A stretch of DNA of 64,000 bases from Helcococcus ovis (GTDB taxonomy: Bacteria > Bacillota > Clostridia > Tissierellales > Peptoniphilaceae). Each line of letters begins with the position of its first letter. The stretch's first letter is position 1. The notes below the pieces were generated by a model. It was not told the origin of the DNA. It was given only the letters and a program-made list of their open reading frames with translations, and ran no database searches. Shown here piece by piece: positions 17,567-26,788 of the stretch. The DNA is taken from the NCBI RefSeq assembly GCF_004524775.2, contig NZ_CP119081.1, positions 682,001 to 746,000 on the forward strand. The letters run 5' to 3'. Position numbers and translations under genes: made by a program.

Positions 17567-19246
17567 ATGAATAAATATTATAGAAAAAAAAGAAAATCGA
17601 GTATTAAAATTATTCCACTTGGTGGGGTTGGAGAAATTGGGAAAAATATGACTGCATTGGAGTATAAAAATCAAATTTTTATAGTTGATGCGGGACTTAC
17701 ATTTCCTGATGAAACAATGCCGGGAATTGATATTGTAATACCGGATTTCACATATTTAGAACAAAATAAACATAAAATTAAAGGGTTGTTTGTAACCCAT
17801 GGACATGAAGATCATATAGGTGCTGTACCATATTTATTAAAAAAGATAAATATGCGAGTATATGCAACACCTCTAACGCTTGGATTGATAGAAGCTAAAT
17901 TGGAAGAACACGGATTAAATAAATCCGTATTAAAAACGGTAAAACAAGGTCAAACAATAAGGATTAGTGATGTAGATGTTGAATTTATTGCAGTTACACA
18001 TTCAATTCCTGATTCGTGTGCATTAGCATTTCACACAGATATAGGAATCGTATTTTTTACAGGAGATTTTAAGGTTGATTTCACACCTATTGACGGAGTT
18101 AAAATGGATCTGCAAAGACTTGGTGAGTTAGGAAAACAAGGCGTTTTATGTATGTTTGGAGAGAGTACAAACATTGAAAGACCGGGATCGACTTTAAGTG
18201 AATTAACTATAAGAGAAACATTTAAAAAAGTATTTGCGGATTCAAAAGGTAGGATTTTGGTTGCAACTTTCGCATCAAATCTTCATAGGGTACAACAGGT
18301 ATTGGATGCTACTGAATTTAATAATAAAAAATTATTTGTATCAGGAAGATCAATGCTTAGAAATGTTAAGATAGCAATTGAACTTGGATATTTAAAAGTA
18401 AAAAAAGATACTATTCAAGATATGAATAAGATAAATAAATTTAAGCCTGAAGAAATTGTAGTTTTGACAACTGGAAGTCAAGGTGAACAAATGGCTGCTC
18501 TTACAAGAATGGCAAGAGAAGAGCATAGTAAATTAAAATTAACTGAAAAAGATACTGTTGTAATATCTGCAACGCCAATACCGGGAAATGATGCAGCTAT
18601 GGGCTCAGTAATAAATAACTTAACAAAATTAGGTGTAAATGTTGTTTACTCAAAACTTGCAGATGTTCATGTTTCGGGGCATGCATCCAGAGAAGAATTA
18701 AAATTGATGTTAGCATTAATACAACCGAAATATTTTATTCCGGCTCATGGTGAAATTAGACACCAAGTTATGCATAAAAATCTCGCTATTTCAATGGGTG
18801 TTAAAGAAGAAAATGTATTTATTACAGAAGTAGGAGATGTTGTTGAAATAGGACTACATGGAGCACAAATGAAAGAAAAAGTTCCGGCAGGTAAAGTTTT
18901 AGTTGATGGACTTGGTATTGGTGATGTAGGAAATGTAGTTTTAAGAGATAGGATAAAATTAGCAGAAGATGGTATTATTAATGTTGCGATGTCGTTTGAT
19001 AAAAACACAGGTAATATTATTGGAAAACCACAGATGAATACAAGGGGATTTGTATACGTAAAAGATTCAAAGAACTTAATGGAAGGCACATATAAAATTT
19101 TAGAAAATGCCAAAAATGAAATAAATGCAAAGAGAATTTCTGATACAAATCAAATGAAGTATTTGATAAATGAAAAATTAAGAGTATTTTTCTATACTGA
19201 GCTAAAGAGAAATCCGATGATTATGACAATGATATTAGAAATATAG
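17567..19246 (+). CDS. rnj: Ribonuclease J
   Basis: RNase J is an exo/endonuclease of the metallo-beta-lactamase and beta-CASP superfamily that matures and degrades RNA. The 559-residue product has the zinc motif HGHEDH at about 78-83, and the later His/Asp ligands in FTGDFKVD. The beta-CASP region has SGRSML, TTGSQGE and SGHAS, and a C-terminal dimerisation domain follows. ATG 17567 is preferred over 17537 because the latter has no spaced ribosome site and overlaps the previous gene. J1 versus J2 cannot be told from this window, which holds only one copy. Confidence 0.95.
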   Translation: MNKYYRKKRKSSIKIIPLGGVGEIGKNMTALEYKNQIFIVDAGLTFPDETMPGIDIVIPDFTYLEQNKHKIKGLFVTHGHEDHIGAVPYLLKKINMRVYATPLTLGLIEAKLEEHGLNKSVLKTVKQGQTIRISDVDVEFIAVTHSIPDSCALAFHTDIGIVFFTGDFKVDFTPIDGVKMDLQRLGELGKQGVLCMFGESTNIERPGSTLSELTIRETFKKVFADSKGRILVATFASNLHRVQQVLDATEFNNKKLFVSGRSMLRNVKIAIELGYLKVKKDTIQDMNKINKFKPEEIVVLTTGSQGEQMAALTRMAREEHSKLKLTEKDTVVISATPIPGNDAAMGSVINNLTKLGVNVVYSKLADVHVSGHASREELKLMLALIQPKYFIPAHGEIRHQVMHKNLAISMGVKEENVFITEVGDVVEIGLHGAQMKEKVPAGKVLVDGLGIGDVGNVVLRDRIKLAEDGIINVAMSFDKNTGNIIGKPQMNTRGFVYVKDSKNLMEGTYKILENAKNEINAKRISDTNQMKYLINEKLRVFFYTELKRNPMIMTMILEI

Positions 19247-19259
19247 AAATGAGAATATA

Positions 19260-20165
19260 ATGAGAAATAAAAATCTTTTGTATAAAAAAATTAATAAGGT
19301 TTTATGGATTTTATTCGGAACACTTATTATGGCTTTTGGAACATTTTTGTTTAATGTTCCGTCAAATATTGCAGCCGGAGGAGTTACAGGTTTTTCACAG
19401 GTTATAAAGCATTTATATCCTGCAATAAATATTGGTTTTATTATGGGGGTTCTTAATTTACTGTTGTTTGTTTTAGGTTCATATTTTTTAGGTAAAGAAT
19501 TTGGGATTTTTACAGTTATAGGAGCAGGTTCATATACAATATTTATGGGGATTTTAGATTTTTTATTTACAGTTAAAGAACCTATATTAAAAGATACATT
19601 AGCTAATTTAGCCCTTGGTGCTATATCAATAGGGATAGGTTTGTCATTTGTATTTAGACAAAATGCTTCAACAGGAGGGACGGATGTTTTAGCTAAAATA
19701 ATTGAAAAATATTCTGAATTTAGTGTAAGCAAGGGAATGCTAATAGTTGATACATCTATAATTGTTTTTGCTGGAACAGTATTTGGATTACAAAGTGGGA
19801 TTTACTCATTTATTTCACTATATATCACTACTTATGTTTTAGATGTTTTCATTGCAGGATTTAATTCTAAAATTGCAATGACAATTATTTCAAGTCACGT
19901 AGATGTAATAAATAATTATGTAATGAATGAAATAAATAGAGGTACTACACTTTATTTGGCAAAAGGTGGTTATACTAAAACAGAAAAGCAAATTTTAGTA
20001 ACAGTAGTGGATAAAAAACAATATGTAAAAATTAGAAATTTTATAAAAAGTATTGATGATGATGCCTTTGTATATATCAGCAATATAAATGAAGTTTATG
20101 GATATGGATTTTCAAGGGAGTTTAATCATGTTGAAGCTAGGGAAGACACAAAAATTAAAGATTAA
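19260..20165 (+). CDS. YitT-family membrane protein (DUF161 with DUF2179)
   Basis: The 301-residue protein has five to six N-terminal transmembrane segments. They carry the family blocks PSNIAAGGVTGFSQVIKH and FRQNASTGGTDVLAKII. A cytoplasmic C-terminal DUF2179 domain (about 215-290, TTLYLAKGGYTKTEKQILVTVV) follows. YitT proteins are widespread in Bacillota with no settled function. Some are linked to substrate uptake or nucleotide sensing. It begins 13 bp after RNase J, and its end overlaps the cvfB start by 38 bp. Confidence 0.88.
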   Translation: MRNKNLLYKKINKVLWILFGTLIMAFGTFLFNVPSNIAAGGVTGFSQVIKHLYPAINIGFIMGVLNLLLFVLGSYFLGKEFGIFTVIGAGSYTIFMGILDFLFTVKEPILKDTLANLALGAISIGIGLSFVFRQNASTGGTDVLAKIIEKYSEFSVSKGMLIVDTSIIVFAGTVFGLQSGIYSFISLYITTYVLDVFIAGFNSKIAMTIISSHVDVINNYVMNEINRGTTLYLAKGGYTKTEKQILVTVVDKKQYVKIRNFIKSIDDDAFVYISNINEVYGYGFSREFNHVEAREDTKIKD

Positions 20166-20967
20166 AAGACTTACATCAGTAGGAGCTTTTTTAGGAAATA
20201 ATGAACATAACGATGATGACGATGTATTATTACCAAGAAAATATTTAAAAAAAGAAAAGGAAATTGGTGATGAAATAGAGGTTTTTGTATATAAAGATAA
20301 TAACAATAGACCAATTGCTACGACAAAAAGATCCAAAATTGAATTGGGAAAATTAGCTATATTGCAAGTTGTTGATACAACCAAAATAGGAGCATTTTTA
20401 GATTGGGGATTAGATAAGGATCTATTATTGCCTTTTGATGAGCAAAAAGGAACTATAAAAAAACATAGCTATCATCTTGTTGGATTATATATTGACAAGT
20501 CGCAAAGATTGACAGCTACTATGAAAGTTGAAGATTTTTTTGAAAAAAATATTGAAATTAATGAAAATGATTGGGTCAATGGACAAATTTATTCTTATGA
20601 CTCAAACTTCGGGGCATTTATCTTGGTTGAAGGTAAGTATAATGGAATGCTTGCTCAAGAAGAGATACAAGGTGTTCCAAAGGTTGGAGATAATTTACGT
20701 TTAAGAGTAAAAAGAATAAAAGATGATGGGAAAATTGATCTAACTACCAACAATAGAGCTCACGTGGAATTAAATAAGGATGCAGATTTTATATACAATA
20801 CTTTACGAGATAATGGTGGATTTTTAAAAGTAAATGATAAATCGGATCCTAAAATTATCAAAAGAGTATTTAATATGAGTAAATCTCAATTTAAGAAATC
20901 TATAGGAAGATTATATAAACATCGAAAAATAATATTTAAAAATGACGGTATAATGATTGTCAAATAG
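20128..20967 (+). CDS. cvfB: S1 RNA-binding domain protein CvfB
   Basis: CvfB (YitL) is an RNA-binding regulator with S1-like repeats that affects virulence factor expression in staphylococci. The 279-residue product has three S1-type segments: TSVGAFLG near the start, TTKIGAFLDWGLDKDLLLPFDEQ in the middle, and SNFGAFILVEGKYNGMLAQEEI. A C-terminal winged helix (SKSQFKKSIGRLYKHRKI) ends the protein. ATG 20128 follows AAGGGAG and matches the normal N-terminus (KLKIKRLTSVGAF). It overlaps yitT. Confidence 0.9.
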   Translation: MLKLGKTQKLKIKRLTSVGAFLGNNEHNDDDDVLLPRKYLKKEKEIGDEIEVFVYKDNNNRPIATTKRSKIELGKLAILQVVDTTKIGAFLDWGLDKDLLLPFDEQKGTIKKHSYHLVGLYIDKSQRLTATMKVEDFFEKNIEINENDWVNGQIYSYDSNFGAFILVEGKYNGMLAQEEIQGVPKVGDNLRLRVKRIKDDGKIDLTTNNRAHVELNKDADFIYNTLRDNGGFLKVNDKSDPKIIKRVFNMSKSQFKKSIGRLYKHRKIIFKNDGIMIVK

Positions 20968-20975
20968 GAGGTAAA

Positions 20976-21716
20976 ATGGAAAATAAAGTATATTATAAAA
21001 TCGGGGATAAGGAAATAACTCAAAATGAGGTACATGATTTTGTTCATAATTTAGGACAGGAAGGCATGAGATTTCATAATGAAGAGGGATTTAAGCAAAT
21101 AGCCAAAGAATTATTAAATCAAGAATTATTTTTACTTGACGCAAAAGAAAATAAATTAGATGAAGAAGAAGATTTTAAGAAAGAATTAGAATTTGCAAAA
21201 GAACAAATATTAAAACAATATGCTATGAGAAATGTGTTGTCTAAAGCAAAAGTATCTGATGAGGAAGTTGAAAAATTTTATAACGAAAATAAAAATCAAT
21301 TTAAGGATGTATACACATTTAGAGCATCACATATATTGGTTGATAATGAAGAAGAAGTTAAAAGTATAAGAAAAGAATTAGAAGATGCAGCAAGATTTGC
21401 AGAGTTAGCATCAGAAAAATCAATGTGTCCGTCAAAAGAAAGAGGCGGGGATTTAGGAGAGTTTCAAACAGGACAAATGGTTCCGGAATTTGAAAATGCA
21501 TTATTGGATATGAATGTAGGAGAAATTTCTGAACCTGTCAAGACACAATTTGGATACCATATAATTAAATTGGAAAATAAAGAACTGGTTAAAGAAAATA
21601 CTTTTGAAAATTATAAAGAAAATTTAAGAAGAAATATTTTATCTCAAAAACAACAAGAATTATATTTAAATAAATCAGAAGAATTAAAGAAAAAATATGA
21701 TGTAAAGGAAATGTAA
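20976..21716 (+). CDS. Parvulin-type peptidyl-prolyl isomerase, cytoplasmic
   Basis: The 246-residue protein has a SurA-like N-terminal helical arm (about 1-110) and a parvulin PPIase domain (about 112-205). The domain shows the motifs RASHILVDN, GGDLGEFQTGQMVPEFE and FGYHIIKLE. Unlike PrsA it has no signal peptide or lipobox, so it likely acts in the cytoplasm on nascent or folding proteins. AGGAGG precedes the ATG 8 bp after cvfB, and pepD follows immediately. Confidence 0.9.
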   Translation: MENKVYYKIGDKEITQNEVHDFVHNLGQEGMRFHNEEGFKQIAKELLNQELFLLDAKENKLDEEEDFKKELEFAKEQILKQYAMRNVLSKAKVSDEEVEKFYNENKNQFKDVYTFRASHILVDNEEEVKSIRKELEDAARFAELASEKSMCPSKERGGDLGEFQTGQMVPEFENALLDMNVGEISEPVKTQFGYHIIKLENKELVKENTFENYKENLRRNILSQKQQELYLNKSEELKKKYDVKEM

Positions 21717-21718
21717 TT

Positions 21719-23158
21719 ATGCAAAGATTATTGAATTCAAGTGCATATGATGTGTTTAAAAATTTTGAAAAAATAAGTAAAATTCCTAGATGTTCTCATG
21801 ATGAAGAGGCAATATCAAAATTTATTTATGATTTCGGCAAAAATCTTGGGTTAGAAACTATAAGGGATCAACATGGTAATGTTATTATCGTTAAACCGGC
21901 TTCAAAAGGATATGAAGATAAAGAAACTGTAATTTTACAAGGTCATATGGACATGGTTTGTGAAAAGTCAGATTCATCGACACATGATTTTACATGTGAT
22001 CCAATTGAATTAATCGTTGAAGAAGATTTTATTCATGCTAATAATACAACATTAGGAGCTGATGATGGTATTGCTGTAGCGATGATGATGGCAATTCTTG
22101 AAAATGATTCTTTGAAGCATCCTAAACTTGAGGCTTTATTTACAACAACTGAAGAAACGGGAATGGATGGAGCGATAGGATTATCTGAAAATGTATTGAC
22201 AGGAAAAAATTTAATTAATATTGATAATGAAGAAGATAAAATTATTATTGTTGGTTGTGCCGGCGGAATAAATGCTTATTTGGAAAAGAGAATTTCTAAA
22301 AACACCAAGAAATTACAAAATTTTGAATTAAAAGTGAGTGGTTTGCAAGGTGGACATTCTGGAATAATGATTAATGAAAATAGACTAAATGCTATTAAGA
22401 TATTAGATGAAATATTATTAAAATTATCAAATGATATTGATTATTTTTTATATTCAATAAATGGGGGGACAAAGCATAATGCAATTCCTTCAAGTGCATC
22501 AGTAATAATCGGTATTTATGAAAATGATAAAAATTTATTGTCTGAAAAATTGGAAGAAATATTTAATGATTTAAGACCAAATTTACTTAAAGATGAAAAA
22601 GATTTACAATTTACATTAAATGAAATTGAGGCTGGCAATTTATATATTAATTGTGAGGAAAAGAAAGAAATACTTAATATACTAAATGAGTTTCCTCATG
22701 GAGTAAATACTTTAGATGAAGATTTAAATATTGTTAAATCTTCAAACAATTTAGCAATTTTAAAAACGGAAGATGATATTGTAAAAATTCAAACATCTAT
22801 AAGAAGTTCTGATTCCAGTGATTTAGATTATTTAAAAAATAAAGTTAGAGAAATAGCTGAAAAATATAATTTTGATGTTAAATTTTCTGAAGGTTATCCA
22901 ATGTGGAAACCAAATTTTGATTATGTATTATTAAATCATGCTAAAGAAATTTACAAGGAATTAAGAAATGAATATCCTGAAGTAGCAGTTATTCATGCCG
23001 GACTAGAAACAGGAATTTTAAGTCAAAAATATCCCGATATAAATATGATAAGTATCGGACCTGATATTTTCGGTGCTCATACACCGGTGGAAAGGCTTTC
23101 CATCAGCTCTACAGAGTTTTCATTTAATTTTGTGAAAAACATTTTAAAAAGCTTGTAA
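21719..23158 (+). CDS. pepD: Aminoacyl-histidine dipeptidase (PepD, M20 family)
   Basis: PepD is a cytosolic zinc dipeptidase that cleaves Xaa-His and other dipeptides. The 479-residue protein has the N-terminal metal site (VILQGHMDMVCEK with ligand His and Asp), NNTTLGADDGIAVAMMMAIL, and TTTEETGMDGAIG with the catalytic Glu. A lid domain is next (about 190-400), then the final metal ligand region SIGPDIFGAHTPVE. Length and order are typical of PepD. Its start lies 2 bp after the isomerase stop. Confidence 0.93.
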   Translation: MQRLLNSSAYDVFKNFEKISKIPRCSHDEEAISKFIYDFGKNLGLETIRDQHGNVIIVKPASKGYEDKETVILQGHMDMVCEKSDSSTHDFTCDPIELIVEEDFIHANNTTLGADDGIAVAMMMAILENDSLKHPKLEALFTTTEETGMDGAIGLSENVLTGKNLINIDNEEDKIIIVGCAGGINAYLEKRISKNTKKLQNFELKVSGLQGGHSGIMINENRLNAIKILDEILLKLSNDIDYFLYSINGGTKHNAIPSSASVIIGIYENDKNLLSEKLEEIFNDLRPNLLKDEKDLQFTLNEIEAGNLYINCEEKKEILNILNEFPHGVNTLDEDLNIVKSSNNLAILKTEDDIVKIQTSIRSSDSSDLDYLKNKVREIAEKYNFDVKFSEGYPMWKPNFDYVLLNHAKEIYKELRNEYPEVAVIHAGLETGILSQKYPDINMISIGPDIFGAHTPVERLSISSTEFSFNFVKNILKSL

Positions 23159-23202
23159 TTTTTATGAAAATTAGGTATATTTAAATAAACAAGGAGGTAT
23201 CT

Positions 23203-23679
23203 ATGACAGACAAACTTGATTATGAAAACGAAAATCTAGATGATGAACATTTAGATGAAGAAGAAGATTTTAAGGAAGTAATATTGACACTTGATGATGA
23301 TACGGAACTTAAATGTTTAGTAATTGCACAATATGATGTTAATAAACAAGATTATATTGCATTGCTTCCAATTGAAGATGATGAACCGGGTGAAATTTTA
23401 TTATATAGAGCAACTTATGGTGAAGATGAAACATTTGATGTATCTTTAATCGAAGATGAAGAAGAGTTTCAAGTTGCAGCTGATGCTTATTATAACTATA
23501 TCGAAGAAGAAGAAATAGATGTAGATAGTATTGATTATCATGAGCATCACCACCATCATAAAGAAGAACATGAATGTAAATGTGGACACCACCATCACGA
23601 AGAAGAACATGAGTGTAAATGTGGACACCACCATCATGAAGAAGAACATAAATGTAATTGCGAACATAAACACGAGTAG
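23203..23679 (+). CDS. DUF1292 protein with a His/Cys-rich metal-binding-like tail
   Basis: The 158-residue protein has a DUF1292 core (about 24-108). A 45-residue tail follows, built from near-repeats of a HHHH cluster, an EEHEC stretch and CKCG (HEHHHHH, then two CGHHHHEEEH copies, then HKCNCEHKHE). The tail must bind transition metals readily. Such tails occur on nickel or zinc storage and insertion proteins, but which metal is not visible here. A strong AGGAGG precedes the ATG. DNA repeats in the tail could change copy number. It is the second DUF1292 gene in the window. Confidence 0.85.
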   Translation: MTDKLDYENENLDDEHLDEEEDFKEVILTLDDDTELKCLVIAQYDVNKQDYIALLPIEDDEPGEILLYRATYGEDETFDVSLIEDEEEFQVAADAYYNYIEEEEIDVDSIDYHEHHHHHKEEHECKCGHHHHEEEHECKCGHHHHEEEHKCNCEHKHE

Positions 23680-23717
23680 TAATATTAGCAAATTAACAAA
23701 TTTAAGGAAGGTTTTAT

Positions 23718-24134
23718 ATGGTTAAATTAGTTTTAGGAAAATCAGGTAGTGGAAAAACAAAATATCTAATAGATAATGCAAATGAGGAAAAGTCAAGAGG
23801 AAATGGTAATATTGTTTTTATAGATACAGATGATTCACATATCTTTTCTTTAGATTATGCTGTTAGATTGATAAATGCAAAAAAATATGGTATAGATAAT
23901 ATTGAATCATTATATGGGTTTATTGCAGGTATAGTTTCAAGAGATTATGATATTGAAAAGGTATATTTGGATGGGTTATATCAAATAGTGGAGTTCACGC
24001 CTGAAAATACTAAAGTATTTGTTGAAAAATTAAATAAATTGACAGAAGAATCTGATTTGGAAATACTTTTAGGTTTAGATTTTGAAGATGAATCTGAATT
24101 TAAGGATTTAGAAGTAGAAGTTCAGGTATTGTAG
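23718..24134 (+). CDS. Small P-loop protein, function unknown
   Basis: The 138-residue product begins MVKLVLGKSGSGKTKYLID, a Walker A motif (GKSGSGKT) at residues 7-14. A Walker B-like strand (NIVFIDTDD) lies near 35-42. The rest is acidic and helical with DYDIEKVYLDGL. The family is seen in clostridia as a hypothetical ATP-binding protein. Its stop shares one base with the next gene's GTG start, so the two are translated together. Confidence 0.75.
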   Translation: MVKLVLGKSGSGKTKYLIDNANEEKSRGNGNIVFIDTDDSHIFSLDYAVRLINAKKYGIDNIESLYGFIAGIVSRDYDIEKVYLDGLYQIVEFTPENTKVFVEKLNKLTEESDLEILLGLDFEDESEFKDLEVEVQVL

Positions 24135-24673
24135 TGTATTTGTCTGAAAAAGATAAATTAAATGAATTTATTAAATTAAGAAATAAATATATTGATTTAT
24201 TAAATGAAAGTAAAATTAATAAATCAGAATTTAATCATAAGAATAATGAAATATTTTCAAAAATTAATCTAAGGCCGTTTACGGTCTTAGATTCTTTTAA
24301 TAAAGCTTTATATAATTATAATTATTATAATACTAAAGCAAAATTAGCATTAGAAGAATTTAAGATGTATCGTATGGCAAAAAATTTGAAAAAAGCTAAA
24401 TTATCAGAAAATGCAAAGTTAAATAATTATTATCTAAAGGATCAAGCCATTTTAGCTATGGTTGAATTAGAAGATAGTTCTAAAATAGAGGCTTATTATG
24501 TAAGTATGCATTCAAAAAATTTAAAAGATCAAATTTTTGAAATTTATTTTAAGGATAGAGAAAAGGTAATATTACACACTAAAAATGAAAATGTAAAAAA
24601 TTTGCTAATTTCAAAGAAATGTTTTTCTTATGAAATTAGACAATCATTAATAGATAGTTATATAAATAGATGA
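24134..24673 (+). CDS. Hypothetical protein, translated with the P-loop protein
   Basis: The family is not recognised. The 179-residue product is basic and Asn/Lys/Leu-rich, predicted mostly helical in the first half and beta in the second half (QAILAMVELEDSSKIEAYYVSM), with no signal peptide or membrane segment. The GTG start overlaps the previous stop by one base. The gene ends just before a large inverted repeat. Confidence 0.7.
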   Translation: MYLSEKDKLNEFIKLRNKYIDLLNESKINKSEFNHKNNEIFSKINLRPFTVLDSFNKALYNYNYYNTKAKLALEEFKMYRMAKNLKKAKLSENAKLNNYYLKDQAILAMVELEDSSKIEAYYVSMHSKNLKDQIFEIYFKDREKVILHTKNENVKNLLISKKCFSYEIRQSLIDSYINR

Positions 24674-24676
24674 AAA

Positions 24677-24726
24677 ATGAGCTGCTCCAAAAGTTCGTCT
24701 TAATTGAAACTTTTGGAGCAGCTCAT
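24677..24726 (-). terminator. Terminator in the convergent gap, 19-bp stem
   Basis: The arms 24677-24695 and 24708-24726 are perfect complements. The T-run lies only on the minus-strand side (TTTTTCATC after the stem in that orientation), so it should stop transcripts of the minus-strand gene. On the + strand it forms a strong stem without a U-tail. Confidence 0.7.
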
Positions 24727-24730
24727 GGTG

Positions 24731-25099
24731 TTATTTAGCTAATATGATATCTTTTATCTGATCAAAGGCTAAATTTTTTCTAATCTTGTGTGTGCCATAA
24801 ATAATATTTTTTTTAGATTTTTCTAGGTATTTTGTAAAACTATCTTTATCCTTAATTATTTTATATTCAAATAATATTTCAGATAGTTGTTTATAATTGA
24901 TACCTTTAGGTATGGTTACTTCTATTTCTGAATTATCTTCTTTTTTTAAATTATCTTCCTTTATAATATTTGATGCTTTTGATTCAATGTTAACTAAATT
25001 GTTAAAATTAAAGTACAAAACAAAACTTATTCCTAATATAATAATTAAAGCAAAAATAAGGTCTGAAAAATTATAAAAGAAATCTTTAATGTATTTCAT
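24731..25099 (-). CDS. MltG-like (YceG) small membrane protein
   Basis: The 122-residue protein has a short cytoplasmic start, one transmembrane helix (FALIIILGISFVLYF), and an extracellular part. The latter carries the LysM-like segment common to YceG/MltG N-terminal domains (VTIPKGINYKQLSEILFEYKIIKDKDSF). It lacks the catalytic transglycosylase domain (no E-x-x-T-x block), so it is not a functional MltG. It may be a partner or a stand-alone relative. It is divergent from the pseudouridine synthase gene. Confidence 0.6.
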   Translation of the reverse strand: MKYIKDFFYNFSDLIFALIIILGISFVLYFNFNNLVNIESKASNIIKEDNLKKEDNSEIEVTIPKGINYKQLSEILFEYKIIKDKDSFTKYLEKSKKNIIYGTHKIRKNLAFDQIKDIILAK

Positions 25100-25158
25100 A
25101 TTTACCTCTTTTAATTTTCTTATGCTATAATAATATCATAATGAGGTAAAAAAATAAA

Positions 25159-26088
25159 ATGAGACATATAAAAATTGATATAAATGATGATAATCAAACA
25201 TTAATAAAGTTTTTGAATAAGTATTTTTCAGAAGCACCTAATTCATTAATATATAAGTGGCTGAGAACTAAAAAAATAAAATTAAATAAGAAAAAATCGG
25301 AGCCAAGTACGTTGATTTTTAAGGATGATATAATTGATATATATATTTATGATGAAGAAATTGAAAAATGGAAAAAGGATAAAATTTCAGTAAGAAATAA
25401 GTTAAATTTAGACATTGCATTTGAAAATGAGGATATAATTATTATTGATAAACCACAAAATGTTCTAGTTCATGCTGCATCTAAAGCAGATTATGGAAAA
25501 AATGTAGTAGATTATATTGTGGATTTATTAATTGAGCGTAAAGAGTATATACCAAGATTAGAACCTACATTTAGACCATCAGTTGTAAATAGAATTGATA
25601 GAAATACAATGGGATTAGTTATTGGTTGTAAAAATAGAAGAACTTTATTAGAATTAAATAATTCAATAGAAAAAAATGTTCATAAGTATTATCTTGCAAT
25701 AGTGCATGGGAAAATTTCTAAAAAATTAGAAATTAAAAATAAATTAGAAAAAAATGAAAAAAATTATGTTAGCGTATCTAAAAATGGAAAAGATTCTGTT
25801 ACAATTATAAATCCACTACAATATAACGACTTGTATAGTTTGGTAGAAATAAAATTGTTAACAGGAAGGACGCATCAAATTAGAACTACGCTCGCAAACA
25901 TTGGGCATCCTGTAATTGGAGATAGAAGATATGGGCTAAAAGATAACAGTAAATTATATAAAGATCAACAGCTTGTAGCCTATAAATTAAAGTTTGATAA
26001 TAAAATTGCTATAGATAGTTTGAAAAATTTAATAATTGAAAGTAAGTATAAAAAACTTATTTATGATTTATATAGAAAATTGATTTAG
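25159..26088 (+). CDS. RluA-family pseudouridine synthase
   Basis: This enzyme isomerises uridine to pseudouridine in rRNA or tRNA. The 309-residue protein has an N-terminal S4-like domain (about 1-65). The RluA catalytic block is NRIDRNTMGLVIG, with the Asp of the RIDR motif as nucleophile. It also has the LLTGRTHQIRTTLANIGHPVIGDRRYG block. The RluC/RluD type fits, but the target site cannot be deduced. The TTG-start regulator follows 10 bp later. Confidence 0.9.
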   Translation: MRHIKIDINDDNQTLIKFLNKYFSEAPNSLIYKWLRTKKIKLNKKKSEPSTLIFKDDIIDIYIYDEEIEKWKKDKISVRNKLNLDIAFENEDIIIIDKPQNVLVHAASKADYGKNVVDYIVDLLIERKEYIPRLEPTFRPSVVNRIDRNTMGLVIGCKNRRTLLELNNSIEKNVHKYYLAIVHGKISKKLEIKNKLEKNEKNYVSVSKNGKDSVTIINPLQYNDLYSLVEIKLLTGRTHQIRTTLANIGHPVIGDRRYGLKDNSKLYKDQQLVAYKLKFDNKIAIDSLKNLIIESKYKKLIYDLYRKLI

Positions 26089-26098
26089 GAGGAATATT

Positions 26099-26788
26099 TT
26101 GAATAAAGTATTATTGGTTGAGGATGAAGTTGCAATAAGAAAATTTACAAAAATTAATGTTCAAAAAGCAGGATTTGAAGTTTATGAAGCTGGTAGCGGA
26201 GAAGAAGGTATAGAAATGGCATTAGATATAAAGCCTGATGTTGTAATATTAGATGTAATGCTTCCCGGAATGAATGGATTTGAAGTTTGCAGTGTTTTGA
26301 GAAATGAAATGCCGGATTTAGGGATTATAATGTTGACAGCAAAATCTCAAGATGTTGATAGAATTTTAGGATTAGAACAAGGTTCAGATGACTACATGAC
26401 AAAGCCATTTAATCCACAAGAACTAGTTTTAAGGATAAAGTCTTTAGTTAGAAGAATTAATTTAATTTCAGAAGAAGAACATAAAGATGATAATCTTTCA
26501 TATGGACCATTTAAAATTGATTCATATTCAAAAAAATTTACTAAAAATGGACAAATTATAGAATTAACACCAACAGAGTTATCGTTAATGAAAATATTTT
26601 TAACAAATAAGGATAAGGCTTTTACTCGTGAGGAATTAATGGATTTAGCATGGGGAAATGAAAATAAAGCAGATACAAAAATAATAGATGTTAATATTAG
26701 AAGAATCAGAGCGAAAATTGAAGATAGTCCGGCAAATCCTAAGTATTTGCATACTGTTTGGGGTGTAGGATATAGATGGGGAAATTGA
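26099..26788 (+). CDS. Two-component response regulator, OmpR/PhoB type
   Basis: The 229-residue protein has an N-terminal receiver domain (about 1-118) with acidic E8/D9, phospho-acceptor Asp52 in ILDVMLPG, and Lys in MTKPFNP. A C-terminal winged-helix DNA-binding domain (about 130-229) has ELTPTELSLMKIF and TVWGVGYRWG. The TTG start is supported by AGGAGG seven bases upstream. The gene overlaps the kinase by 13 bp, so it is a cognate pair. The target genes are unknown. The kinase, in turn, overlaps a lipoprotein gene. Confidence 0.93.
   Translation: MNKVLLVEDEVAIRKFTKINVQKAGFEVYEAGSGEEGIEMALDIKPDVVILDVMLPGMNGFEVCSVLRNEMPDLGIIMLTAKSQDVDRILGLEQGSDDYMTKPFNPQELVLRIKSLVRRINLISEEEHKDDNLSYGPFKIDSYSKKFTKNGQIIELTPTELSLMKIFLTNKDKAFTREELMDLAWGNENKADTKIIDVNIRRIRAKIEDSPANPKYLHTVWGVGYRWGN

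Noticed and set aside
24731-25099. Complete MltG endolytic transglycosylase
   Set aside because: It is only 122 residues and lacks the catalytic part. Only the membrane and LysM-like region match.
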